DNA from: Chloranthus sessilifolius
Lineage: Eukaryota; Streptophyta; Magnoliopsida; Chloranthales; Chloranthaceae
DNA length: 64,000 bases
Assembly: GCA_021018995.1 (NCBI GenBank)
Contig: CM037587.1
Span: 68,281,604-68,345,603 of the forward strand
Direction: 5' to 3'
Made by a program: the position numbers and the translations under genes. Numbering within the stretch: position 1 is the stretch's first letter; every line of letters starts with the position of its first letter. The notes under the pieces were generated by a model. It ran no database searches and was not told the DNA's origin. It was given only the letters and a program-made list of their open reading frames with translations. Positions 33,745 through 44,052 of the stretch are shown here, one piece after another.

Positions 33745-34839
33745 GTCTTGGGACAAGGTGAGTTTTGATAAAAGTAGATGCGTGACCGCTTAAGGGCTCC
33801 ATAAAAGAGGCCATCATTTCAAAGTCAAGTGGCCCAAAAGAATATTCCCTAAAAATCTTCACCCCTTTTTGCTACACACCTCGGGCCAACAACCATTTCT
33901 TTCATATACCCCGCCCAAAATTCCAAAAAAAAAGAAGAAAAGGGAGGAAAAATCCAAACCAAAAAACAAAAACAAAATGATGACTGGGGCATAAAAAGCC
34001 TTTGGAAAGAAAAAGGAGTCCCTGAATCTAGAAATCACCCCAAACTTAGATCCAAATCCCCAGAAAAACCCAACCTATTTGAACCCCAACCACATTACAA
34101 CACGGAAGAAAGCCCTCTTTAAGGTCCACAAGCGGTTATAACATCTACTGCATCAGAACAAGCCGAGTTAACAAACCACACAGAACTTCATTCAGCCGGC
34201 TATGACGGAATCGACGCCCATGTTGTGGCTTTCTGGTTCTTGAAAAAAAAAAGAGAGAAAGAAAAAAAAAAAAAAAAAAGAAGAAGAAAAAATTAATTTG
34301 AATTCAAAGCAAGACGGACGTGGTGAAAACCCGAAAGGGCGCCACGGGTAAAAACAGCGAACTCACGCGGACCAGGTGAAAACCTGAAAGGGCACCTGGG
34401 GTAAGAGAGCGAACCCATGGACGTGGTGAAAACCCGAAAGGGCGCTATGGGTAAAAACAGGGATGACAGGCATGGCGAAAACCCGTCTTGGGCGCTATGA
34501 GCAAAAAATGTCAAGAAAAGAGAGATTAGGAGAAGATCTGTCCTAGCACCCTTTGTTTGGCCTTGACCTCTTCTCTCCTCTTTCTTTGGGCCACTCATGT
34601 CGAAAATTGGATCGGATCCCAATCAAGTATGTCGTCTCTACCGCAGCGTCTGACGCATGACCAAAGGGAAAGACAGAGGACTGAACCAATCCCAGGGCAG
34701 CTGACCTTCCCATGTTTAAAAGAAAAAACCTATGCCTTACCAACAGGGTTCGACCATGCTCAAAATAGGACCCACTGGTTTGGCTTCGTAACTGCTGACA
34801 TCACGAAGAGAAGGGGAAGAAAATTTTAAAAAAGAAAAT
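33745..34839 (+). repeat. E3 post-pol spacer with GTGAAAACCCGAAAGGGCG tandem repeats
   Basis: No credible ORF. 34246-34290 is A/G-rich with an A17-type run. 34316-34503 carries four diverged units of about 45-60 bases, each with a GGTGAAAACCYGAAAGGGCGC core and a GGGTAAAAACAG tail. The spacer continues to a stretch (34740-34800) whose complement is found in E4 near 42780-42830. Confidence 0.65.
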
Positions 34840-35250
34840 AGATTTCCCTTTTCCATAAAAAAGCCTCACACTGTGGAGGAGAAAATTTCAAAAAAGATAA
34901 TAGATTTCCCTTTCCCATAAAAAGCCTCACACTGTGGGGAAGAAAATTCCAAAAAAGATAATAGATTTCCCTTTCCAATAAAAAGCCTCACACTGTGGAG
35001 GAGAAAATTCCAAAAAGATAATAGATTTCCCTTTCCCATAAAAAGCCTCATACTGTGAGGAAGAAAATTCCAAAAAAGATAATAGATTTTCCTTTCCCAT
35101 AAAAAGCCTCACATTGTGGAGGAGAAAATTCTAAAAAAGAAAATAGATTTCCTTTTTCCATAAAAAGCCTCACATTGTGAAGGAGAAAATTCCCAAAAAA
35201 AAAAAAAAAAAGAAGAAAATAGATTTCCCTTTTCCATAAAAAAAAAGACC
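34840..35250 (+). repeat. 61-bp minisatellite in E3 spacer
   Basis: About six to seven tandem units of roughly 61 bp, core GATAATAGATTTCCCTTTCC plus AAAAGCCTCACACTGTGGAGG. The repeat creates periodic minus-strand ORFs that I regard as artefacts. Three degenerate units occur in inverse orientation in E4 at 42440-42740, so the array is ancestral to both elements. Confidence 0.85.
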
Positions 35251-35562
35251 CCACTAGGTGAAAGAGAAAATCCCCATAAAAAGTCTTATATTGCAGAATT
35301 ACAAAAATAAAAACAAGAGCGCATGTATAGATTTCATTCCATTTCTTTATAAGTGTTGCCTGCAGAGTGTCACGTCCCAAAAAGATAACGACATGACACA
35401 CTTTTTATTTTGCTGCTTCCTTCAGAAAAAAAAAAACAAAACCCAAAATGTCTATAGCTGCGTATATATGAAAAAAAGAAGAGAAAAAGATAACCCAAAA
35501 AGAGATCTCTGTTAGGGGGCTTTCCCCCCGTGTATATGATCTATGATATGTGCAGGAACAGG

Positions 35563-35862
35563 TCAAGGGCAAGGAGCACGCTTCAAAGCACTGATCTCTA
35601 TAAGGAGAGAGTCCTCACGGGCATTTCGATCAGACAACCACCTACCATGAAGACTCTTCTGCCGTCTCCGCGAAGCGTCAGCTGTACTGCGAGATTCAGT
35701 CAAAAGCCCAGTCAATCGAAGAACCTCACTCTCAGCCGTAGCAGCTCTCACCTTCGCAATCTCAGCTCTAGCCCTGTGTATGCCCCATATCAAGGCTCGG
35801 ACCATCGGTTAAGCCCACGCATCAGTAGGCAAAGGGGCACGCATCCCCAAATGACCCTTTGA
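35563..35862 (-). pseudogene. E3 remnant of antisense coiled-coil gene
   Basis: The minus strand encodes an 80-aa helical segment (35563-35805: ARAEIAKVRAATAESEVLRL, then KSLHG and DRNARED) matching the C-terminus of E4's antisense gene 2 (42200-42304: KSLHG, DRNARED). It is antisense to E3's own genes, as in E4. The upstream DUF7745-like domain and the whole PMD gene seen in E4 are absent from E3. Confidence 0.65.
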
Positions 35863-37627
35863 GTTTCCTTCGATTGGCCCAAAGGAACCGTGCTACAATA
35901 AACGGATCTAGATCCGTAGGCGCCCACCTAATGCGCCCATAAAATCAAAAAAAGAGAATAGAAAAAATAATGAAAAGAAAAAAATATAATATATACAACG
36001 CTGGTACTCAAAAGAGCGTTGCAACGCTTGTTTGCCCCACTCCGAGAGCCGTGTTAATCAATTCGGAATAATCGGGTTCACCCGAAAGTTCTCGAACCCC
36101 GTTTCAGCCAGGTAATTTTGCCCATCTCCGATCACTGTTCCCTACAGAGTCCCCCAGCAAGAGTTAAGGCCTGATCCGGTAGGCAAACCAAGAACCCATC
36201 CCCGAAATGCACATGTCCCTAAGGTATATCAACATGGCAAGTTGATTCGCCTAAGGATACGTGCAAAAATAAAGGCAGCTTGAGCATGCCCAGAGTCTCA
36301 ATCAAAACAAAAAAAAAGAAGAGAAAAAAAGAAGAAAGAAGGGGAGAAGAAATAACAACCTGTTGCTGCTTAGTAAAAAACCCTGAGTGGGTTGACCCCA
36401 CCTTCCGGCATTCACTTTGGTCATCCACCTTCGGATCTCTGTTGACTAGGAGTGCCCCCGACTTCAGACCATTCGAAAAGTCTATTTTCAGTCGAAACTG
36501 ACCCGTCAAAAATGAAATTACAACCAACCAAACTATGTGCAAACATACAGACCAAAGGGCTCTTTTCCCTTTTTATTTCCTTTTACACAGGCTTAAAACC
36601 TGTAGAGGCACGGTGTCCCTGTTGAATGTACGCACTTGTGTCTGGGTGTTCGCAGGATGGTCGTTGTCTTCGTAAATTGTACCTTAGGGTTGAGGCTTCT
36701 GTTCGCGCCTATTTACTGCTTATCGCCCCTGATGGGTGTCTGTCTGTGCATAGTTAGTAAGATGTGATTTCATTAGGGATGGAGGCTAGAATTGGTCATC
36801 TCTTTCGAGGGGTGATTGGTCCTAGCCCGATCTTTTCAGCTTTGTCTCAAGTTAAGGCACTCCGGTCCGTGTGAACCAGGAGCACCTCACCACTGGAACG
36901 TGCACATCCCCAAGGTGCCCCTATCCCCGGCATGGCGCACACACTCTTAAAAGCGTATCAACTGGCATTTGATCCACTTAAAGAGTTGTGCAAAAATAAA
37001 GTTGTCAGAGGTCATCGAGCTCTACTTAGAGGCCTCGAAACAAAAGAAAATTCAAAAAATGACACAAAAAATTACTTGAAAAATGGGCATGCATTCCCAA
37101 GAGGTGTTGCGACATCAATATTCGCTCCACTCGGGTCAATCATGCTAAAGCAACCTCGAGGTTGATGGGTTCACCCAGAAACTTTGAGCCTTACCTAGGT
37201 AAGGGCACCCGTGCCCAATCCAATGGAGCTATCGATATTCCATAGGATTGGACACAGTTTGAAGGCCTTCGCTTTGTATGCTTTGCATCAATTCCGAAGC
37301 ATAGATCGATCATCCCATTCCATGGAGTTGTCTAGTTCAGATTAATACTCAAACATCACAAATCTATAATTTCCCTCAGGAAGTGGACGATATCTCGGCT
37401 AGCGGGCTTACACTTTCAGTGATCATCGCAGTTATGCCCAGTAATGTCGCAATGCGCTTGGGGACTGTTAGCTTTGAGGTATGAACGATATCCCGAAATG
37501 AGAGGGCTTACATACACTCACCATCACCATGAATGTTTGAGAATTGATTTGAACCGGGCGGACCCATCAAACGTGCCTTGGACCTCTTCGGACGTCTCTT
37601 GTCTTTGGCATCCGATCATTAGTGATC
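35863..37627 (+). other. E3 3' spacer, non-coding
   Basis: 1.8 kb without a supported gene. A degenerate half of the palindrome (TATAATATATACAACGC) is near 35986. 36300-36345 is A/G-rich. 36900-37620 corresponds in reverse to E4 18672-19200, so it is shared element sequence. Confidence 0.6.
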
Positions 37628-37647
37628 GAATACCAAAGAGGGGCATC
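37628..37647 (+). other. E3 polypurine tract
   Basis: GAATACCAAAGAGGGGCATC directly before the 3' LTR TG; the same box, inverted, precedes the E4 LTR at 18649-18671. Confidence 0.85.
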
Positions 37648-38028
37648 TGTAGACACCCAAATTCGGCCCAAGGCCCGATCAATCAGCCGGAGAGATGTAC
37701 CCAAGCTTCGATGGCACCCCCCTGAACCCTTAGGAACCTACCTAGACCAGTATGAATCACCCTAAAACCTTTAGAGCCATTCCCCCAATCCTTAGAAGTC
37801 ACCCCTACACCCTTGAATCCCTTCCCAGACCTAACTTAAACCCTTCTGGCGGTTGATGGGAGGAAAGCTATAACATTTCACACAGACCAGTACCATGGAT
37901 GTGCCATATACCATTGGAAATAGGACTTCTTCAGCTTTCCAACGAGCCAAAGATCACCCAATTTGGAGCTACGGTTCAAAAGTTATGACTGTTTTAAGTT
38001 TCACATAAAATCATGGATTTTAGGCAGG

Positions 38029-38245
38029 CGTGGATATTACATACGCCCAGCCAATTTATCCCCAGATTAGTCAGGCGTATATATTATATACGCCTGCCTA
38101 TTTTGGGGGAAATTTGGCCAGGCATATATAATATATACGCCCAGCATAGGTGGGACCCGGCACGGGCTTCATCTTCTCAAGGCTCCCCTGTTTTTGGTGA
38201 AGTTTACTATTCCTAAACTGGGCGTATATAATATATACGCTCAGC
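38029..38245 (+). promoter_or_regulatory. E3 3' LTR palindrome cluster
   Basis: Four copies as in the 5' LTR. The second (near 38074) is a more perfect palindrome here than in the 5' LTR, where two G/C positions are A/T, consistent with decay of CG sites. Confidence 0.72.
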
Positions 38246-38521
38246 TTAGCTACAGTAATTTTCATCAGTAGCTCGAATTTCCTCCATCTAGTTTGACCCT
38301 TTGACCATCCCCTTGGTTGAGGTGGGTGTCTTGAGATTGGTTGCACCCCCTTTGAGCTTATTGGCAACCCTTAAGTCACCCATGGTCTCACCCCATCATC
38401 CGCCATTGAAGCCAGTTTCCCAAAACCCTAGGACCTTGAAAACCCAAAAAACCTTAGATGGGGGATTACCTAATTGCTAAACCAATTAGCTCTTAAGTAA
38501 GCCCCTAACCCATCCCTTCTC

Positions 38522-38530
38522 TATAAATAG
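38522..38530 (+). promoter_or_regulatory. E3 3' LTR TATA box
   Basis: TATAAATAG, same context as 22401-22409. Confidence 0.68.
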
Positions 38531-39232
38531 AGAGGCCTTCCTCTTCCTTAAGGGTTAGAAACAATTGGAGGTTAAGGATTTGGAGCCCAAGAGAGAACCC
38601 TAGTGAGAGAAAGTGCACTCATTTTCTAGAATTCCAGCAAGCTTAGTTCATCTTTTCCAATCCATTTCCACCATTAGATCACTCCCTTTATCTAAAACCT
38701 AGCCTTTGGCCTTACCCTACACTTCCTATTTTATTGAATCCTAGCATTAGAAACCATTTTCACACCATTTAAGCCATCGGAAGCACGCCAAATCGACGAC
38801 CTTCCACGGTGCAACAAGGGCCTGTGAGCTCCGACTCACCCCTCTCTTCCTCTACCTTCTTGGTGTCTCCTCCGTCCAAGGATTCAAGCCGTTACGCCGC
38901 CGAAATTTTGGTTTGGCTCAAAGCTTGATAGGACCGTATTGCCTTCGGGCAAGGGAAAGCTCCGCCCTTTTTATTTTTATTTTGGCCATAGATAGAGACT
39001 GCTATGTGCGGGTTGATCGGGTGCCTAAACCCTTCCCGATCGATAACCGAAGCCCCTACCCTAGAGCCTTTGGCAAAGACCGGAAAATCAGAGTCATATT
39101 TAGCACTTCGGTGCTCAAAATATCGATTTGAAGGTTTCCCGGGTCACCAAAAGCTCCGGGTGGCGACTCTACATTTTCATTAAAAGGTGAGCGCATCGCC
39201 ACGACGGGTTCGAGAGGATCCACGGTCGCACA

Positions 39233-39237
39233 CTGGG
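39233..39237. repeat. Target-site duplication of E3, right copy (CTGGG)
   Basis: Identical to 21514-21518. Removing E3 and one copy rejoins the interrupted exon in one reading frame. Confidence 0.93.
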
Positions 39238-40468
39238 ACCTGAGGATGACGCATTTAGAACCGGGCCTAAGGTCCGAGTTTGATTTGATGATCCCGGAGC
39301 AGGTATCGATATTCCCCCCCTTTCTTTCACTCTCTCTTATCTTGGGGTTTAGATGGTGTTGCTTGACTAATAGGGCCCTTCTTTTTCGAGCAAGTTACTT
39401 TTGATCCCTATGTCAGCTCCCCCTTCTAGGATCGTGCCGCTGTGGGCCAGTCCCGACTGTTTCTCTTTCGTCACATCATCTTCTTCTATGACTCCTAGGG
39501 CAGAGCGTATTACTTGGGGGAGAGGGTGGTGCATCAGTACTGAGACTATTTTGCAGTGTCGTGGGGTCCTCTCGGGGATATTATGTCACCACAGGGTACA
39601 ATGGAGGAGCTCATAGATAGGCTCCTTCATCATGGGGTTCCAGTTGATGATCTCTTTGAGCATGGGGGTATCAGATATGGTATGAGTCTCTACCCTACCG
39701 ATCCATCCTCCCACACTTTGTGCTAGGTGCCAACTTTTTGGCATTCGGAGGCCCACGATCTCAGGTATTCCTCCTCTTTATTTCTCTTGTATGTGGGTTC
39801 TTGTTTGTCTTGATTTTTCCATACTGACTGGATTTTTGCCTCTTTCTTAGTTTGAGGGAGAGGAGGATTCTGATGAGGACGTAGCAGAAGTGGGTCCTGC
39901 AGAGGCGTCAGGTGCCTTACCTTCAGACCGTTCTAGTGTGGAGGCCTCAGGGACCTCAACTGTGGAGACTCGGGGGACCTTTAGGTGTTTTGAAGATGCG
40001 TTCCCCTCGGGCTTGTGTGCTGATGTGGCAGAGCAGGCTAGTCTATTTGTTGAGGATATTAGGGCCCCTCCTCCCGAGTTGGTTTCTAGGGTGAGTTTTC
40101 TTTTTTGCCTATTATTTTAGAGACAGGCTTGCTCTTGTATTATTTCCGATGCAGCTGGCCTATCTTTCTTTCTTCTCCTTGCAGGATTATGAGTCGGCTG
40201 TCAACCAGGTAGAATACTACCATCATATTGTTAGCCTTCGAGATGTGGAAGTGGTAAGTATGACACTGATTGGTTTTGCTTGTTGCTTTGCTGCCCTATT
40301 TTTCAACTGACCATAACTGACCTTTTGGTATGATGCTTGCAGCATTCTCTTGAAAAGGAGTCGCGCTCATTGTTCAGTAGACTGTCCCAGGTGTGGTCAT
40401 GGGTGGGGGATGTACGAACATATAAGAGTACCTCGCGCCGGCGAAAGAGGACCAAGGGCACTAATTAG
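39238..40468 (+). pseudogene. E4 antisense gene 1, 3' part (PMD gene C-terminus)
   Basis: Continues the exon cut by E3; the frame reads DLRMTHLEPGL up to a donor at 39303. Further exons with GT/AG ends: about 39391-39764, 39851-40090 (acidic FEGEEDSDEDVAEVGP), 40184-40253 (DYESAVNQVEYYHHIVSLRD) and 40343-40468, ending TAG at 40466-40468. The C-terminus is basic (TSRRRKRTKGTN), a possible nuclear localisation signal. In-frame TAG, TAG, TGA and TAG interrupt the 39391-39764 exon. RVVHQY near 39520 matches the end of the PMD fold. Exon limits are my reading of splice consensus and await transcript support. Confidence 0.65.
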
Positions 40469-40549
40469 GAGCAGCTCACTTTTATTTTCCTGTTTTTATG
40501 AGCACTTGAGACTTTTGAACATCTCCTTTTGTTTTTGGTTATTTATTGG

Positions 40550-40625
40550 CTTAGCGTGTGTAATATACACGCTAGGCAAAATTTGGGAGATTTTGAACTA
40601 GCGTGTATATTACATATGCTAGGTA
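40550..40625 (+). promoter_or_regulatory. E4 palindrome pair upstream of antisense gene 2
   Basis: GGCTTAGCGTGTGTAATATA-type and GAACTAGCGTGTATATTACA-type copies of the E4 motif, 150-230 bases before the ATG at 40779, followed by CCTTTAAGG near 40648. Confidence 0.65.
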
Positions 40626-40778
40626 CTTTCTGGGCAGTGTGGGGCCTTTAAGGTGCGAGAATGCACCTCTTTTTGTTATCTTTAGTTTGGTTTTGGATTT
40701 TTGCTCCCATTTTTTCTTTTCTCTTTCCCAAGGGTGGGTTCATTATCCTACAATTGTGATTCCTTTAAACATCTTTGT

Positions 40779-42304
40779 ATGACTATGAACCCGCTCTTCG
40801 ACCCCACCTTTCTTAGGGGATCTGGGATTTTTACACTTCCCTCTTTGGGAGTAGGGCCCTATTTTTTGAAGAGATGGCTTGACAGCTTGAACGAGAGCGA
40901 GCTTACGGGTTTAGATCAACTCAGGCTAGCTCGTCCCCCATCTTTCCTTGACATTCCTTTGCTTTGGGATCTCATTCACGTGATGACTTTGCCTTGGAAC
41001 ATGGTTACCCATGTCTTCTGGTTTGGGAACTGTGAGCTGACTCCCACTCTTGAAGAGCTCTCCAACCTATCGGGTTTGAAGCTACATAGAGGCCTTGCTA
41101 GGGTAGTACCGAAACCAGGTTATGCTAAAGCTGTCCATAAGACTTTAGGTTTGAAGAAAGCTGATTATGAGAAAAGCCTTGTCGGTGCACCCACCAGGTG
41201 TTCGATGAAATTTCTGGGAGAGCTTTTTGGTGACAAAAGCTTGCGAGAATTGCCAGTTAGAAACATCCATAATGAAAAAGCTTTCATTCTCTGCCTTCTC
41301 TCAGAGGTCCTTTTCTACACTGAGGGGGAGAGCTTTTCTTTGGCACTTTGCAATCTACTGGCGGAGCTTGAAGAGGGTCGCTTTGTGATGCATATGGTAC
41401 TGGAGGAGCGTTACCGCTGTCTCGACGCTTTAGCTTTGAAAAAGGTTGAGTGCCTCCGGGGATGCCCTGTTCTGCTCCAGGTTTGACTTGGGGAGCATCT
41501 CGTCATTTTGGGGCATGTGCTCCACTTTTATGTGGTTCGTGGGGAGGCGACTCGCTGATTTTTGGGCCGATGCCATAGGTTTCCATAGGGGAATATACAC
41601 AAGCTGAAACTTTGGCTGGCTGAGGCTGAGCTGGTGTGGAGGTTTCCATGGTTTGATAGGACCTTTCTAGTAATTCGATCTAGAGATCATGAGGGAATCA
41701 CCCTTCTTGGCTTGACTGACAATACCTATTATTTTTCCTCTCAGGTGCTGCGCTAGTTTGGTTATACTCAACAGGTGCCCTGTTCGGAGAGACCTCCCCT
41801 GTGCGGACTGATCTTTTATTGGGGGTCCTCTAGGACTTGGATGGGCTAGCCGCTCTTTTAGAGACGCGTCAGTCGACGCATATATGCGGTTTGAAGCAAG
41901 GGGATTCTCTTTTGACTTCTTCGGGGTATGAGGCTTGGCTGCTATCTGAGAGGCCTTCTGTCTGTTGCCTGGATAAGGTGGAGATTAGTGGTGCAGAGGG
42001 TCCTTGGCTGAGGAAGGAGTCGGCTCTTCAGGTCCGGATTGAGCTGCTGGTAGATGAGAAATGGGTCTTGCATGAATGTTTAGAGAAACACAAGGTTAGA
42101 GCAGATGTTTTAGAAGCAAAAGCTGGTTTTGCAGAGTGTGAGGTCCTTTGTCTAGAAGGAGCCCTGAGTGATGCTCTTGGTGCTACTGATGCATCCTGGA
42201 AGCGATATAAGAGCCTTCACGGCTGCTCGATGATAGATCGGAATGCTCGGGAGGATGCTTTACATGCAGAGATCCGTGCCTTGGAATGCGAGTTGGGTCA
42301 TTGA
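40779..42304 (+). pseudogene. E4 antisense gene 2: DUF7745-like domain plus coiled coil
   Basis: The open frame to 41486 starts MTMNPLFDPTFLRG (in-frame ATGs 40779 and 40785; an upstream ATG at 40701 also exists). The domain contains LWDLIHVMTLPWNMVTHVFW and NCELTPTLEELSNLSGLKL, the pattern I associate with DUF7745 of plant retroelements, a relative of the PMD fold. After TGA at 41484 the coding potential continues with stops (RSRDHEGITLLGLTDNT near 41690), then a new frame 41837-42304 gives a long helical/coiled-coil segment ending KSLHG...DRNARED...EIRALE. Antisense to E4 pol. Function unknown. Probably one gene broken by substitutions, frameshift or an unrecognised intron. Confidence 0.65.
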
Positions 42305-42989
42305 TTCAGACCTGTACATACTTTTTGCATAGATTAAAACACCACAGGAAGGGGCATAAGAACCCTTGTTAGATATTTTTGGGTATATATATTTCTTAGT
42401 GTTTTTTGTTGCTTTTTTTTAAATTTATAAAAAAGGAAGCAAGGCATCACATTGATTATTTTTTGAGATGTGGTGTGAGCTCAGTACAGATATATGCAAA
42501 TGGAAAAGGGAAATCTATTATTTTATAAATATTATCTTTTGTTGCCTTAACAAGGGAGAAGCTGGGTGTCACGTCGATTATCCTTTTGAGATGCGGTGTA
42601 CACATAGTACCGACATGAAAATGGGAAAGGGAAATTTATTATCTTTTATAAGAGTCGTCCCTTTCGAGATGTGGTCGTGCATATAGTGCGGGCATGAAAA
42701 TGGGAAAGGGAAATTTATTATATTTTACAAGAGTCGTCCCTTTTTCTTTCTCCTTTTGTTTGATGCCTTCGCCGTGGGTCCAGGTGACGGGCCTCCTTTT
42801 GAGCATGGTCAAACCCATTCATGGTAGGATCCGAGTAAGGGTATAAGTGTTCAGGGACGCTTTTTAGCTACTTGGCATTGAAATGATGACTTCTTTTTTG
42901 GGGTCCTTAAGCACTCATGTTTCTTTCTTATCAATACTTACCTTGCCATGAAGACTAGGAGAAGAATCGGCGTACGTATCCAGCATTGA
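42305..42989 (-). repeat. E4 spacer between pol and antisense gene 2, with decayed minisatellite
   Basis: 42440-42740 holds three degenerate units with GGAAAGGGAAATYTATTAT, the inverse of E3's 61-bp minisatellite. No ORF of its own. This spacer separates the two convergent coding units, so it may hold both 3' ends. Confidence 0.6.
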
Positions 42990-44052
42990 TGGGCTAAGGA
43001 AACTGATCTCCGTCCATGGTGGCAAGGCGGAGTGCGTACCTCAAGAGCACTTCTCTGATGACAAAGGGCCCTTCCCAGTTGGGCCTGAATTTCCCTCTTG
43101 GATAAGCGTGGAGAGATAGGAAGATCTTCTTGAGTACTGTGTCACCCACTTTTAAATCTCGGATGCGAACACGCTTGCTGTAAGCATGTGCAATCCTTCT
43201 CTGATAGGCCTGGGTGTGACACAAGGCCAGGAGCCTTTTCTCATCTAGCAAGATCAGTTGCTCAAAATGGGACCTCTCTCTTTTGGCTTTTGGTTGATTA
43301 GATTTGATGAGGATGTGAAGTGAAGGTACTTCGACCTTAACCGGTAGCACTGCCTTGGTTCCATGCACAAGGGAGAACGGTGTTGCCCCTGTAGCAGTAC
43401 GAATCGATGTTCAATAGGCCCAAAGTGTAAAACGTAGCATCTCGTTCCAGTCATGGTACGTGACAACCATCCTCTTAAGGATTCAGACGATTGTCTTGTT
43501 AGCAAGTTCGACAACCCTGTTGGTTTGCGGCCTATATGGCGATGAGCGATGATGTTTGATTTTATATTGCTCACAGAAGGCTCTGATGCACTTGTTCTCA
43601 AAGTTAGTGCCATTATCCATGATGATGTCCTTAGGAATCCCAAACTGATACACAATGTTGTTCTTGATGAACTTCTCGACATGACTGGCCGTGATGTACG
43701 TATATGATGTTGCCTCTACCCATTTGGTGAAATATTCAATGACGACGAGGATGAACTGATGCCCATTAGAGGCTTTTGGATTGACCTTCTCGACGACGTC
43801 AAGGACCTATGTGGCAAATGGCCAGGGAGTGGTCATGCTATGTAGATCTATAGCAGGAGCATGTATCAGACTAGAGTATTCTTGGCATTGGTAGCACTTC
43901 TGAACGTGCTTGTAATAGTTAGCTTCCAAGGTGGACTAGAAATACCCTTGCTGTAGGATCTTCTTAGCGAGCATGTGCCCATTGACATGGGCCTCGCATA
44001 CCCCTTCTTGGATTTATTTCATGATGTTGGTTGCCTCGCTTTCAGTTAAGCA
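42990..44052 (-). pseudogene. E4 integrase, decayed
   Basis: Minus strand. C-terminal part 42994-43368 (SHFEQLILLDEKRLLALCHT, GKFRPNWEGPFVI) and the core upstream, with the DNGTNF-type second Asp and a PQTN-containing box followed by VVELANK, which E3 has lost. Stops in the core, e.g. at the LKRM and LWAY positions. The zinc-finger end lies near 43850-44050. Confidence 0.78.

Larger units (their letters stand above)
21519..39232 (+). mobile_element. E3: complete Tat-lineage Ty3/gypsy retrotransposon (17.7 kb)
   Basis: Two near-identical LTRs (21519-23111, 37648-39232) are flanked by CTGGG duplications and enclose a primer site, Gag, protease with G-patch, RT, two RNase H domains and integrase. 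The dual RNase H and large size place it in Tat (Ogre/Retand-like). A small antisense remnant and two tandem-repeat blocks lie between pol and the 3' LTR. It sits inside an exon of E4's antisense gene, so it is younger than E4. The LTRs are similar, yet pol carries at least six in-frame stops and gag several frameshifts, so the copy is defective. Confidence 0.95.
37648..39232 (+). repeat. E3 3' LTR
   Basis: 1585 bp, TGTAGACACC...GTCGCACA. Carries the four U3 palindromes (38029-38245) and TATA box 38522-38530. Followed directly by CTGGG at 39233-39237. Confidence 0.95.

Noticed and set aside
34866..35401. Repeated minus-strand peptides with the MRLFMGKGNLLSF pattern
   Set aside because: Direct consequence of the 61-bp minisatellite; no start context or independent support.
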